Source: Purpureocillium takamizusanense
Lineage: Eukaryota > Ascomycota > Sordariomycetes > Hypocreales > Ophiocordycipitaceae
Direction of reading: 5' to 3'
NCBI RefSeq assembly: GCF_022605165.1
Contig: NC_063069.1
Location: 4,836,001 to 4,900,000 of the forward strand
DNA: 64,000 bases
The translations under genes and the position numbers were made by a program. Below, piece after piece: positions 42,590 to 53,942 of this stretch (the first letter of the stretch is position 1; each line of letters opens with the position of its first letter). Below the pieces are notes generated by a model. It ran no database searches and was not told where the DNA came from. It worked only from the letters and a program-made list of their open reading frames with translations.

Positions 42590-43894
42590 CTATGATGATG
42601 ATTTTGCTACTGATGACGCCGCCGCGGCCGATTTGGCGCCCTTGGCCTTTGCCTTGGCGCCCTTTTGTTTCTTGGCCTGCTTTTCCTTCTCTTTACCCCT
42701 TTTTATGGCGTCCACCAGCCCGCCCAGCTCCTCTGCCTTGCGGCGCTCCTCCTCCTCCTGCTCGCGCCTGTCCCTGTCTGCCTTTTCCACGGCGCGCTTC
42801 TTCGCCTGCGCCTTCTCCACCCGTTCGATGAGCGCGTCGCTTTCCTCCCACAGCGTCTTGGCCACCTCCTCGTCCTTGACCTCGGCGCGCGCAAAGTCCA
42901 CCACCATGCACTCCTTGACCAGCTTGCCGCCGGCGCCGCGGCCCAGCTCTCCGTCCATGGCGGCGTGGAGTATGGACTGCGCCGCCTGGAACGGTGACTT
43001 GAGCAGGAACCACGGCACCAGGTATCCGACGAGGTACAGGGCAAGACCGGCGAGGGATCCGCAGGTGAGCCATCGTCGCGTGCCGGGCGTGCGGCTCAGG
43101 CCTGGGTCGACCATGATGACGCGCGCGTTCATGGGCAGCTGGTCGGGCCGCTTGTACGAGTCGAGATGCTTCTGGAATGCCTGGGCGAACACGTTGAGAG
43201 CCATCTTGCTGCGCGCGTAGGCATTCCCGGGGGACCAGTTACTCTTGCTGAGAGCCTCCTTGAGCGATGGCGAGCCGATGTACGACGAGCACGTGGCGAC
43301 GATGATGCGCACGTCGCGATCAAACTGCTGCGCCTTGATGGCCGGGCTCAGTATACCCAGCAGATGAAAGTTGGCCAGGAAGTTGACCATCCACGTCTCC
43401 TCGATGCCTTCCTCCGTCTCCCTCCTCTTACCCCCCGGTGGAGTGAGGGTCGCCGCGCAGAGCACAATCATGTCGAGACGGCGGGGCGGCGCATTGTCGA
43501 TCCACTTAGTCGCAAACTTGCGGATGCTGTGCAGACTGGAGAGGTCCACCTGCTCCGCGTAGATCAACTGGTTGTTTGTCTTGTTGCGCAGGTCCTGTAT
43601 GTACTCGACGAGGAAAGGGTCCGACGGCGGCGTGTGCGTGAGCAGGACCAGCTGGGCGCCACGGGCGGCGAGCTCCTGCGCGGCCTGTGCCCCGACCCCC
43701 GACGTGCCGCCCGTGAATATCACCACCTTGCCATGCAAGGGGCGCTCCGAGGTGTTGGACCGACCGGCCGTCCAGCGCTTGAGGGTGTAGAGGCAGGTGA
43801 GGGTGAGGGTCGTGTAGAAGATGGCCCATCGGTTGTCGCGGAGCCAGTCGGGCGGGCCGTGCTCGACGATGTAGAAGATGAAGGGGATGGGCAT
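42590..43894 (-). CDS. Membrane-associated short-chain dehydrogenase/reductase
   Basis: A 434-residue single-exon SDR. An N-terminal hydrophobic segment (RWAIFYTTLTLTCLYTL, about 22-38) probably anchors it. The cofactor motif is VVIFTGGTSGVGAQAAQEL (TGxxxGxG), and the catalytic motif is YARSK with an upstream Ser in ATCSSYIG. A second hydrophobic region (LAGLALYLVGYLVPWFLL) follows. The C-terminal 120 residues are a Lys/Glu-rich coiled-coil-like tail ending in Lys/Ala/Ser repeats. The layout resembles fungal relatives of yeast Env9 and retinol-dehydrogenase-type SDRs on lipid droplets or the ER; this assignment is tentative. The ATG at 43894 is used, as the upstream frame opens with a non-ATG codon. 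Confidence 0.85.
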   Translation of the reverse strand: MPIPFIFYIVEHGPPDWLRDNRWAIFYTTLTLTCLYTLKRWTAGRSNTSERPLHGKVVIFTGGTSGVGAQAAQELAARGAQLVLLTHTPPSDPFLVEYIQDLRNKTNNQLIYAEQVDLSSLHSIRKFATKWIDNAPPRRLDMIVLCAATLTPPGGKRRETEEGIEETWMVNFLANFHLLGILSPAIKAQQFDRDVRIIVATCSSYIGSPSLKEALSKSNWSPGNAYARSKMALNVFAQAFQKHLDSYKRPDQLPMNARVIMVDPGLSRTPGTRRWLTCGSLAGLALYLVGYLVPWFLLKSPFQAAQSILHAAMDGELGRGAGGKLVKECMVVDFARAEVKDEEVAKTLWEESDALIERVEKAQAKKRAVEKADRDRREQEEEERRKAEELGGLVDAIKRGKEKEKQAKKQKGAKAKAKGAKSAAAASSVAKSSS

Positions 43895-44431
43895 TGTCGC
43901 GGGCCAGCGGGCAGATCTCGCTCGTGCGAGAGCTTCGGATGCGTTACCGGAGCGTAGGTTCGGCCATTGGCAACCAAATGCTGCGTTGAAATGGAGATGG
44001 ATGGGAGAGGCAGCTTTGATGAGGTGACGTTTGCTTTGCTCCAGGGAGCTCAAAGCCGTTCTGCACGTGACGGCCCGCCCACTGCCCACTCCCTGCCCCT
44101 GACCCGCCTTGGCGCATAGTCTCCGCCAATGCACGCCACGACATGTCAACTGCCTTTTCCTCCTTTCATGTTTCATTCCAAGTCGTCAATCACCACGTAC
44201 TACAGCTTCAGCCACGACAGTCTCTGAGTGTACTAATCTCATTTTTAATCTGCTACATATGCTAGAGCCAGTGTCGCTGGTCAATATCATATCACTCTTG
44301 TTCTTACAGCAAATCACCGTCCTCGATCTGCCACACGGCCTACGCAGCACAGCACGCCGTATATAAGTCAATGTCATTAATTAAGGGATACGACTTTTCG
44401 AGAATAAAACAACACATCACCCATTACAGTC
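43895..44431. other. Intergenic region
   Basis: Promoter of the SDR gene and 3' flank of the DUF2235 gene. No gene seen. Confidence 0.5.
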
Positions 44432-46573
44432 TCAATTTCCATTTCTCTCCCCGGGCTTGTGCTTCCTCATCCAAATCTCGCCAATCGGATCCCCGTGCTC
44501 AGCGACACACTTCCACTCGCCGATGCCGTACTCGGGCGGCGCGCGCCTCACGCCCCTCCCGCCTCCGCCGATGATGAGGTTCCCGGGCCGGTAGGTCTCG
44601 TCCTCCTTGAGCCTGCGGATGACACTGCCATGGATGCGCACGTTGTCCGGGATGTCGCGCACCTCGCCGCGCGGGAGGGGCCAGCGGATCGGCTTCCAAG
44701 ACCCGTCGCCCTGCAGGTCCATGCGCCGGAACGGCAGCCACTCCATAAAGTTCCATGCGGTCACCGCGATCATGCCCAGCCCGCCGCCGTACACGAGCGA
44801 GTCGTGGATGCGTGACGTGTGCGCCTTGTGCATCAAATCGTGGAAGGTCGACCGTGGCATCGTCTCGTCAGCCCCGTCCGGCGCGTGGTCCTGGCCGTTG
44901 ATCGTGTCCGGGCTCGCCGGCATGCCGTCCCCGACGCCGTTGGTCTCGTCCTGAACGCGAATATCGGGCTTCTGTATGCCAGTCTGCTTCCCGATCTGTG
45001 GGCTATAGCGGTTGACGAAGCTGTCACTCATACAGCCCATGCTGGCTACCTTGTCCATGTCGAACGGTAAGCCAGCCTTCATGGCTTCTCTCACCATCCA
45101 TGCCAGGGGCACGTGACTCGCGCTTTTGCGCTCGTCGAGAGCATCCCAGCCACCTCCAATATCGCCGTGGCCGCCCGCGAACCACACCTCGTCAATGTCC
45201 TTGCTCTGCTCGTCCTCTTCGCAGTCGTCTTCGGAAGGCGCGCCTGATGCGCACGACTGGTCGTCGCCATCAGGGCCGCGCTGGCGGGACCGCGATCGGG
45301 GGCGATACGGCGCGTAGCGGGCCTGGACCATTGACTGTCTCCTCTGTCGTACGTTGCGACGCTCATTGTCTTGATCAGGGGCGAGGAACGCTGCGCTGGC
45401 CGCTCTCTCGCGCCCCGTGTCAGGCTCGTCTGTCGTTGCCGGCTCAACAGCTGAATTTTCTGTCGTCGAGGCGGTGTGCAACGCACGAGATGACCCCGGT
45501 CGGTGTGCCTCAATGCTTCTGCGAAACGGGTCCAGGAACTGGTCCATGTGCAGATGATGGTGATGGCGGGGCTTCTTGGTCTTGGGGTGCTTCTGGTACA
45601 TCAGGTCCTGTCGGAACTTGGCCCGCCGCTCGTCGATGCTCACGGCGTGTCGGATCACCTTGGCGCTGCTGCGGGCCGTGTACGGGAACTTGCTGCGTTG
45701 CATCCACGCATTCTCAAACTCTGGAACCGAGTTGACGGTGTCGAAAAGGCCCAGAAAGCGGATTCTTCCCACGGGCCGCGAGAAGGTCTCGCGAAAGCCC
45801 TTCATGAACTCGTGCATCTTGTGAGCCTGCCTGTCCGACTCGGTCTCCTCGCGCTCCTCGCGCTCCGCATCCAAGGCGTCAAACTCGGGTCCCGACGTTC
45901 GCCGCCGTGACTGCCACTGCGCAAAGGCCTTCCAGGCAAACTTGACCATCTCCTCATTTCCGTGGGATAGCAGGCCGATGTGATCGAGCATCTCAGCGAG
46001 GAAGCGCGCGATATAGGCGCCGCGGCTGAACCCAAACATGTAGATCTCATCGCCCGGGTTGTAGAAGCGCATAAGGAAGCGGTACCCGCCGACGACATGC
46101 TGGTCAAAGGACGACCCGATGGCCGAGTCCTTGGCCTTTTGGTACCAAGATTTGATGCGGGCTCGCATGCCCGTGTGCGTGAGCGAGTCGGACACGACAT
46201 AGGTGCCGATACCAGCTATCGACATCCGTTTGTTAACAAAGGTCCCATAAACACGTCACACCCCCCTTGAAATTGCTGGCTACACAGACTCACGTTGGTA
46301 ATAATGGTACTGGTCTCCAGCAGTGCGGTCGAGCATGCGAAAGATCTTGAGAATGTTGCTGTCGCTCTCGTCGCCGTGGAACTTGTTGCCCGTGCCGTCA
46401 AAGCAGAGAATGAGCTTGCGCGGGCCTCTGTCACGGCCGCGCGCCGTGCTCAGGGCCGTCTTGGGGCTCATGGCGCCGGCAGAGAGGTAGTCTGAGCCGC
46501 CGTCGTGGTACGAGGCTACGAGGGTGGTCTCGCGCGCGAGCGCAGAGCTCGGATCGAGTAGCCTGCCCGCCAT
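44432..46573 (-). CDS. DUF2235 / Tle1-type alpha/beta-hydrolase (phospholipase-like)
   Basis: Two exons, 46573-46294 and 46215-44432, with a 78-nt intron (46216-46293) give 687 residues. Splicing joins YHYYQ to a proline and then GIGTYV, restoring the family's YYQPGIGTY motif. Other DUF2235 (T6SS_PL) hallmarks are [12 protein letters not shown] (about 54-65), the nucleophile elbow FGFSRGA (154-160), [12 protein letters not shown] and the Asp/His-bearing block [12 protein letters not shown] (about 439-450). Bacterial relatives include the type VI lipase effector Tle1, while fungal members are intracellular and mostly uncharacterised. A disordered, His- and Arg-rich insert (about 300-435) interrupts the domain between the nucleophile and acid motifs. 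No signal peptide is seen. Probable lipid hydrolase; substrate unknown. Confidence 0.88.
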
Positions 46574-47845
46574 GGCCTGTCGTGTTTATAACTATGCCCT
46601 TGCTCGTGCACGCCGGGACACACCTCCCTCTCTTCCTTCCTCTCACCAGGCGAGACGATGCTGTGCTGCCGTGCTCTCTTCGTTGTGGTGCGTAGGACCA
46701 GAGCAACCTCGGACCTGCGAGTTTGACAGGATGGGTATTCCGGGATGCGATGACCTGCGGTACAACAAACTGGGCTCTTGAAAACTAGGGGCAATGACGG
46801 GACGGCGAGATTCAAGTGCGGGAGGGGAGAGCTTCTGCGACTCGTCGAAGGGCGCATACACGCATGTACAATATATGTATGTACCTGGTCTTTGCGTACA
46901 TGCGAACGGCAGAGTAATACGGAACCTGGACGAGGCAAGGCGTCGAGTCGCAGCGTTACATTCACGCCACAGTCTGCTGCAACCTGCACTGTCCGAGAGA
47001 GAAGGCGGACAGTGCCGTGCCCGTGGTGCCTCATGTTCCCCAGTGCCCCGGCCCGTGGGTTGTCGAAAGTGAGCACAAGGCCCACGATACAGCGCCGAGG
47101 AATGGCCCATGCCCGCCAGGAGCGCGTCCCAAAGGGCAAATGAGGCGTGCGGCCCGCGGGCTGAGTTGGTGATGATCACTGCCGCTACTGCGGACCACTT
47201 CTCCCGCAACAGGCAACGGCGTCATGCAAGAGCCGACCGGGGTGGTGGTTCGGGTGAGGGCGGCATGGCGGCATTGGCCTATGGAGGAAGGGCTATTGTC
47301 TTCCCCTATGCTTGCCGCACCCAACGAGATAGGTAGGATGATAGGCATGTCTCAGGGAACAAGCGAGGGCGAGACCAGCGAGGTGGGCATGTGGGCAGCA
47401 GCAGCAGGAGCCGGTGAATGTCGATGAAGAGTTGTTGCAGTCAGCCGCTGCGGGCCCATCCCTGCCAAGTCAAGAACCAGCACGTCACACTGCGCGGAAA
47501 AAGAAACGCCGTGCGTCCTAATATGCATGTGCGATGCGATGGGGTCCTTCGACCGGGGAGCTGATCGGTTAACGAAAGCTTGCTGGACCGGTCGACGCAC
47601 GCCGTGGTTACAGCGCGCGTGCGACATTCCAGGTCGGTGCTTGACCGGCACAGCGAAGGGATTGGGGTGCCGCCCCTTTTATCAATGACGGCCTTTGTGG
47701 CTCTGATCAAGGCAATCGTTGCCGTACGCACGTCACACGGAGTAGTACGTATGCCGTATCGCCCCGCGGCACCCAACGGGCCATGCATGTCCAGCTTCGA
47801 CAGAGGCGTTGATCCATCGTGGGGCCACAAACGACCAGGCAGAGA

Positions 47846-47905
<60 letters not shown>

Positions 47906-48882
47906 GAGAGAGATAGGGCGGAGGACCCGTCGGGTCATGACACATCGCTTGCGGCTGTGCGGCTTGGGTCCAGGGCGGCCTGGCCTGCGGGCTCTGCAGT
48001 GTGCATGTTGCACAGAATATATTGATGTTGCTCTCCGCCGGATTGGGACGGATGGACTGCCGGGCGGGGGGCGTTGCTTTTTCGAAGCAGGGCGGCGGGG
48101 GAGGCAAGGGTGGCGCTGCTGGGTCAAGATGTTGAGACACTATCAATGGTAGGAAAGAAAATATCCCGATATCTCGATGGAGAGGGTTTGCTGGTGATGC
48201 TCGCCGCGATCAACGGGCGGGAGCAATGGTGATGCGTACCTAGTGATGGATGAGTTGCGACAAAGCTGCGAGGTGAGTAATAATTGAATGCCGGTTTCGT
48301 TTTTGAGGTGGTCACAGCAGGTGGTCAAGGAGCCGGCACTCGTTGAAAAGGCTCCCCACTAGGTACGTACAACTCTATAACAGGTACCTACGGGCCGTCC
48401 CGTGCCGGCGCTGCCCGACTGCCCGCGAGTTCCAAGCGGGCTGTCACCAAGCAAGCCATAACTGGCGCTTCTTGTGCTGTCACTCTCCCCAAGCTAAACA
48501 AGTCCCTTCACACCATTGAAGCATAGCGCTTGTTCGCCGTCTGCCGTCCCGCTTACCTTTTCGTCGCACTCATGGCGTACGTATCATGCAAGAACCTTTT
48601 ATCTCGCTGCCAGGAGGAACTTGAGCACCAGGCACCACAAAGTGCTAGTTCTTTCAACCTCTCACGCAAACTTAAATACAATCAGTCCATGCCCACGTAC
48701 TACAGTATATACATTACACGCCAACACTTGTTAGCACCGCTTCTCCTCCTCTGTCAGCCAAGGTAGCAAACAACCAGCAGAGAGTCATCGAGCCCGTCTC
48801 ATGAACTGCCCGCATCCAGCTCAGCCCCCCCCCCCCCACAATAGATCATCTTCACCACCACCACCACCACCACCACCACCTA
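46574..48882. other. Intergenic region with a 56-nt poly(G) tract
   Basis: 2.3 kb with no supported gene. The long G run creates poly-Gly and poly-Pro ORFs on both strands, which are artefacts. A CCA repeat lies at about 48850-48880, directly before the crotonase stop codon. Confidence 0.6.
47849..47904 (+). repeat. Uninterrupted 56-nt poly(G) tract
   Basis: Fifty-six consecutive G (C on the other strand), preceded by GAGAGGA and followed by AGAGAGAGA. Able to form several stacked G-quadruplexes. The exact length is uncertain because polymerases and base callers slip on such runs. Confidence 0.9.
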
Positions 48883-50106
48883 TTACAGTTTGCTGTCCTG
48901 CCACGCAGGCTTCCTCTTCTCGACAAACGCACGCACCCCCTCGCGCATGTTGTCCCCGCCGTCCATGCGCCGGTACGGGCCGCCCGCCCCCGCGACCCTC
49001 CGCGTGCTCGCCTGCGGGTCCTCGGCCTCCCAGCCGCCCAGCAGGCCCTCGCGGCTCACGATGACCGAGTCCGGGCTGCACTCGGCCGCCAAGATGCCCG
49101 CCCAGCGCAGCGCCTCGTCGACGGTGGCCCGTGCCGCCGCCTCGGCCTCCTTTTCTTCTCGCTGCTTCTGCCGTTTCTGCTGCTCCTGCTCCGTGAACCC
49201 TCTCTTCTCCCTCTTATTCTTCTTCTCCGTCGTCGCTGACTGTGTAGAGTCCTCGCGAGTGGAAGGTGACGATGACGGTGATGTCGATGACGACGACGAC
49301 GATGATGGGGCCGCCCTCACCACGCGGTTTACGATCCCCCACGCCCGCATCTCCTCGGCCGTATAGTCCGTCCCCCCCAGCAGCGCCATCTCCGCCGCCC
49401 TCTGCCTGCCCGCCGTCCGCACCAGCCGCGGCAGCGCCCCGGCCACCGCCACCACCCCGACCCTCACCTCGGGCAGCCCAAACGTCGCGCCCTCGCGCGC
49501 CAGCACCATGTCGGCGTTGAGCACCATCTCCATGGCCCCGCCCAGGCACAGCCCGTTGACCGCCGCCAGCACCGGCTTCTTGCCCTTGCGGTTGCTCAGC
49601 CCGCCGAACCCGCCGTGGTCATCTTCGTCATCGTCGTCATCGCTACGGCGACGCGACCCACCGCTGGCCGCGCGATGATCCTCCCCGGGTTTCTCCTCCT
49701 CCTCCTCCTTCGTCTTCTCTCCTCCTTCCCTCCTCACTTGCCCTCCTCCTTCTCCAGAGCTCAAGTGCCCGTCCCACTCCTTGAGGTCCGCCCCGGCCGA
49801 AAAGGCCCGCGCCCCGCCCCCGCCCGTCACCACGGCGCACCGCAGCCACGGCTCCGCGTCGAACCACGTCCACAGCCGGTGCAGGGCCGCGTGCTGCGCG
49901 CGCGTCACGGCGTTGAGATGCGCGGGGCGGTTGAGCGTTACGAGCAGCACGTGCGGCCGCGGGAAGGCGATGAGCGTGTCTGGCACCGGCGGGGGCGCGC
50001 TGCGCAAGGACGTCGGTATCGTGCTGCTGCTACCGGCTGTAGCGGAGGTCGTGGTAGACGGCGGCCCACCCACCAGGTTGTAGAGTCCCTTCTTGTCGAC
50101 GTTCAT
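48883..50106 (-). CDS. Peroxisomal enoyl-CoA hydratase/isomerase (crotonase) with PTS1
   Basis: A 407-residue single-exon protein that ends in Ser-Lys-Leu, the canonical type 1 peroxisomal targeting signal. Crotonase motifs: LLVTLNRPAHLNAV near residue 55; the first oxyanion-hole segment ARAFSAGADLKEW; the second, VNGLCLGGAMEMVLNADM; and FGLPEVRVGV, with the Glu often used in catalysis. The C-terminal helical part is present. Two low-complexity inserts are unusual: a Glu/Asp/Gly/Arg-rich one at about 115-170 and a Ser/Thr/Glu/Lys-rich one at about 270-325. They lengthen the protein well beyond the usual 260-300 residues. It should act in fatty-acid or amino-acid beta-oxidation in peroxisomes. 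Confidence 0.88.
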   Translation of the reverse strand: MNVDKKGLYNLVGGPPSTTTSATAGSSSTIPTSLRSAPPPVPDTLIAFPRPHVLLVTLNRPAHLNAVTRAQHAALHRLWTWFDAEPWLRCAVVTGGGGARAFSAGADLKEWDGHLSSGEGGGQVRREGGEKTKEEEEEKPGEDHRAASGGSRRRSDDDDDEDDHGGFGGLSNRKGKKPVLAAVNGLCLGGAMEMVLNADMVLAREGATFGLPEVRVGVVAVAGALPRLVRTAGRQRAAEMALLGGTDYTAEEMRAWGIVNRVVRAAPSSSSSSSTSPSSSPSTREDSTQSATTEKKNKREKRGFTEQEQQKRQKQREEKEAEAAARATVDEALRWAGILAAECSPDSVIVSREGLLGGWEAEDPQASTRRVAGAGGPYRRMDGGDNMREGVRAFVEKRKPAWQDSKL

Positions 50107-51442
50107 GACGAGCTTGAGGAAGTAAGTGCCTGCTGTGGGGCGGCGACTCGTACGTAGCTTTTGACAAGTGCTGAAAAGTGAAGCCGATGATGTGAACGCG
50201 AGAGACAGAGCGTCCCCTCGAGCTATGCGTCGTACGTGGGAGCAGCCACGAACACGAATCTGAACGACGAAATTCCCTTTCCCAGATCAAGGAGTTTACT
50301 CAAAGCTCTCAAGGTCGTGATATTGTTTCAACGTCGTGACATGGTCTCAATCATCCCGGAATAATGTCTCAGTCTCATGAAGTTGTAAGGTGCCCGACGA
50401 CCCAAGTCTTTGCGTCCGCGAGACGTCCACAAAACTCACTCGCGTGGGCGGGGACTGGAATTCGGGGAGCCACCAGGATAGAAAGAAGGAGGCTTGTCCG
50501 GCCGCCACCTGTGCGGGGGAGGCGGGGAGGAGGCGCTCGCTGGGTTGGGGGACCTCGGCACCTCCACCTCGGCACCAGAGACCGACCAGCCTCGACTGTC
50601 AACAGCAGGTCTCTCTCTGTAGGTAGTCGTCGTCTAACAAATCAAACAACAAAATTCAATTACTCTGAGTACGCTCTATTTCTCGTCTCGGCAGCCCCTC
50701 CGATTCCGCCCATGCACGCATACACACACGCATTCCGTAGATCACGACAACAACTATGATACGCATAGCATATTGTACTCATTGTTTTATATCCCCTACA
50801 CCATACACCATACACCACACACAATTGTGCCCATGCGCGCCAATATGGCCAGGCCGTACGCCGCCCGGCCCTGCCAACGCCCGCTCACTCAGCCGAGGCC
50901 CGTGTCCCCAGCCGTCGCCTCTCGTCCTCGCGTAGCCCGCCCCTCGCTCACTTCTTGATTGACGGTATGGCTTCGCCGTCCGTCGATCCGGTGGACCGCA
51001 GGGGCCCTCGTCGACGAGGTTGTTGACGAAACAGAAAGAAACAGTGTTTGTACATGAGTGAGCTCGCCCTTGGAGGCCCAACCCAACATCTTGTCTGGTC
51101 TGTCCAGACGCGCCAAATGACCCGCCCTGCCTCCATGGCACTCATAGTGCCCACCGAATCCGCAGGTCTGCTTTGATCCAATCGAAACGTCGTCGAATCG
51201 TCTGCCCATCGGCAATGACAGTACCACCTGATGGGGCCAGTAGAAAGTCATATCTCGCCACCGGTCAAAGTCACCGTCTCAAGGCGGTAATCCTCAACAC
51301 TCCAAAATGGTATCGAAAAGGGACATTTCCTTCACATCACATCGTCCTAGCCCGCTCCTTGTCTCGCCTTGTAAATGTCGCGGTTGTGTCGGCTGCGTGC
51401 CTGCTGCCAGCAACAACACGTCGTGAAGCACCCGGGGTGCGT
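50107..51442. other. Intergenic region
   Basis: Promoter of the crotonase gene and 3' flank of the RBM25-like gene. Contains an ACACCATAC-type short repeat near 50800-50825. Other small ORFs have no support. Confidence 0.5.
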
Positions 51443-53942
51443 TTACGTAGGCAGCCCGCGCTTCTCACACTCGGTGCAGAAAACCACCATCCGCCAGAGC
51501 TTCCTGACCAGGTCCTCGGCCTCCTCGTCCAGAGCCTGCAACGCCTTGTTAGCCATGATGCTCACCCACTCATCCACGAACGACAGTCAAGTGAGAGAAG
51601 AACTTACCCCTTCGAGCTCTTCGACCAGCCCGGCCGCGGTCCCGCGCTTGCGAATGTGCTCCTCCACCGTCTCCACCAGCATCTCCTCCTGCACGCCGAG
51701 ATACTCGACAATCTTTTTCTCCACAAACGGACGGATGCTGTCGCGCACAATAGCGTCGTTCATGTACTCCCACTTGACCTCCCAAGCCCACAGGCCATCC
51801 CTGTCCGCCGGAATCTCCTGCGCAAGCGATCGCAATGCGTCGTTGATCTCCTCTTCCGTCATGCCGGCAGTCGACGACAGGGGCTCCATCTGCAGCGGAA
51901 CCAGAGGCCGCTTCGCCACCGGCTCGTTGTCCTCGTCGTCCAGGAGATTCTCCACTTCGGCAATGGTGCGTCGCTGGGGCACCGCGCGAGACGCCTGGGC
52001 TCGCTGGGCGGCCGCTCCCAGGGACAGCTTGAACGGTGCCGGCGCCGGTGCAGCGGCAACCTGCCGCTGTTGCATCTCCCGGTCTTGCTGGTCGAGGAAG
52101 GAATCGGCTTGGCCGCGGGCTCTCTCGAGCTGCTCCTGTTCCCGCCGTGTCTCTTCCTCCTCCTCGCGTCGGTCCGCGTCGTCGGCTGCTTCCTCGATGC
52201 CACGATCGATGGCGCGCTTCCGCTCCCACTCGGCACGGTCGCGGTAGTAGGGGTGCGTCTTGCGGGCGGCCTCGACATCGTCATCCCATGCCTTTTCGCG
52301 CGCAAACTGCTCGTCCCGGCGCCGCCTGTTGAGCTCCTCCTCCTGTCTCTCCCGTTCCTGTTCACGCTCCAGCGCCTGCTGGCGGATACGCTCTCGCTTC
52401 AGCCACTTGCGCTCCATTTCGACATACTTCTTGCGCTCTTCTTCCTCACGTCTCTTGGCGCGTCTGCGCTCCAACTCGCCATCGCTCGCATCCGTGTCTT
52501 CGTTGTCGCTCAAATCGTGATGCGCACCACTGCCATTAACAAACGAGATGCCGCGATCGGTCCCGGTTCCGTTCTGGCCCCTGGGACCGGTTGGGGCACT
52601 CGACACGGCGCCGGCTCGAGGCCCGACAGGGATGTTGTTGGTCGACGTGTCGTGCTGGCGCTGATGCCGTCCTGCAATCTCCTCCTCGCGCCGCAACCTC
52701 TCCATGTCACGCTGGTTGCTGCGCTCACGGAATGCCGCAATCTCCCTGGCCACAACCTCCCGCATCTCGGCTGGTATGTCAGCCAGCTCGTCCTCTTGGG
52801 CTATCGAGATGTTGACCACCTCCACGTTCGAGGGCGCGTCTGCGTTGACCATGGGCGTGTCGTTGGCCGGGTCGATTCGGCTACTAAGAGGAGGGTAGAA
52901 GAGCTCGCGCTGAACCTGCTTGACAGCGCGGCGGGCCGCGTCTAATCGGGCCTGGAAATCGGGATCGGCGGCTTGTGACTCTGCTGATAATTGTATATGA
53001 TCCGCAACCATCTCGTCAACAGAGATCAGAAGCCTGGTCTTCTCGATGCCGTCGTAGTTGTCAACTTCTTTGGGCGGCTCGGCAACTCCGGGCTGTCGCT
53101 TTACCGGGACCTCAAAGGTTTCGTCGGCGAAGAGCTTCAGTGCGATCGAGATCGCGTCCTCGTCGTCAAAGAGCGCGAACCCAAATTTCTTGTCCTTGTG
53201 ACGCGGCCAAAGACTCGTCGAAATATCCCACGACAACAGTCTACCGACCGCGCTGCATAGATTCCTGGCATCCTCCTCTCTGCTGAGCGACTCGGGGATC
53301 TGGTAGAGGACAAGCGATCGCATTTTCTCGTCGGCGCTGGGCGGGATCAGCATCTGGGCTTGTTCCCTGTCTCGTCCGCCACGATCTCTGCCCGATTCAC
53401 CTCGACTGTCGCTGCCTAGTCCTGAGCGTCCGCCCGCACTTGTCGACGGTCCGTCGCCTCGTCCGCTGGGCGTGCCCGTGCCGAGGCGGATGACAGGCGC
53501 GTTGAAGTTGATGTTGGGCATGTTCGCCGGGGGCTGAAAGCTCGCGGGGATGCCGCCGGGGCGGCTCGACGTCTGCGGCGCGTTGAAGCCCTGAACACCG
53601 GGTGGCGGTCCTCCCATGCCTGGGGGAGGTGCCATGCCTGGTGCCGCCAAGCCCATGCCGGGGGGCGGACCTGAGTGGAAGCCTCTGTTAGCGCCGATGG
53701 CGATGTCGACGATGATATGGACTCCCGGGGAGAAGGGGGCATCAGTACCGAGACCACCGGGAGGAGCTCCCATGCCGGGAGGTGGTGCGCCGTAGCTGCC
53801 ATAGCCGGGAGGCGGCGCGCCGTACGGGTTTCCTGGTGAGAAACACGCGTGGTTAGCATCGAATCCGCAGAGTAGTTTGCCTTGGCATGACATGAGGGGA
53901 TAGCCAGCATATGAACATACCCGGATACTGGTTGTAAGACAT
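51443..53942 (-). CDS. RBM25/Snu71-like splicing factor (RRM plus C-terminal PWI domain)
   Basis: Four exons, 53942-53921, 53832-53749, 53670-51608 and 51535-51443, give about 753 residues. The tiny first exon encodes MSYNQYP. The last exon (30 residues, opening ALDEEAEDLVRKLWRM) completes the PWI domain and is missed if the intron at 51536-51607 is read through. Order: Gly/Pro/Met-rich N-terminus; RRM (about 150-255, RSLVLYQIPESLSREED, then KKFGFALFDDEDAI); a helical spacer; a long Arg/Glu-rich coiled coil (about 400-600); and PWI (about 640-753, WAWEVKWEYMND, VEKKIVEYLGVQEE). RBM25 and Snu71 associate with U1 snRNP and affect 5' splice-site choice in the nucleus. The second intron (53671-53748) is 78 nt without a stop, so retention would add 26 residues. 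Confidence 0.9.

Noticed and set aside
47580..48152. Poly-Gly and poly-Pro ORFs over the G tract
   Set aside because: Products of the homopolymer, open in several frames at once.
51173..52945. 590-codon plus-strand ORF
   Set aside because: Antisense to the RBM25-like gene; starts with a non-motif stretch and lacks any domain.
53671..53722. Intron of the RBM25-like gene starting at GTCCAT
   Set aside because: The 52-nt length shifts the frame away from the RRM; the GTACTG donor at 53748 keeps it.
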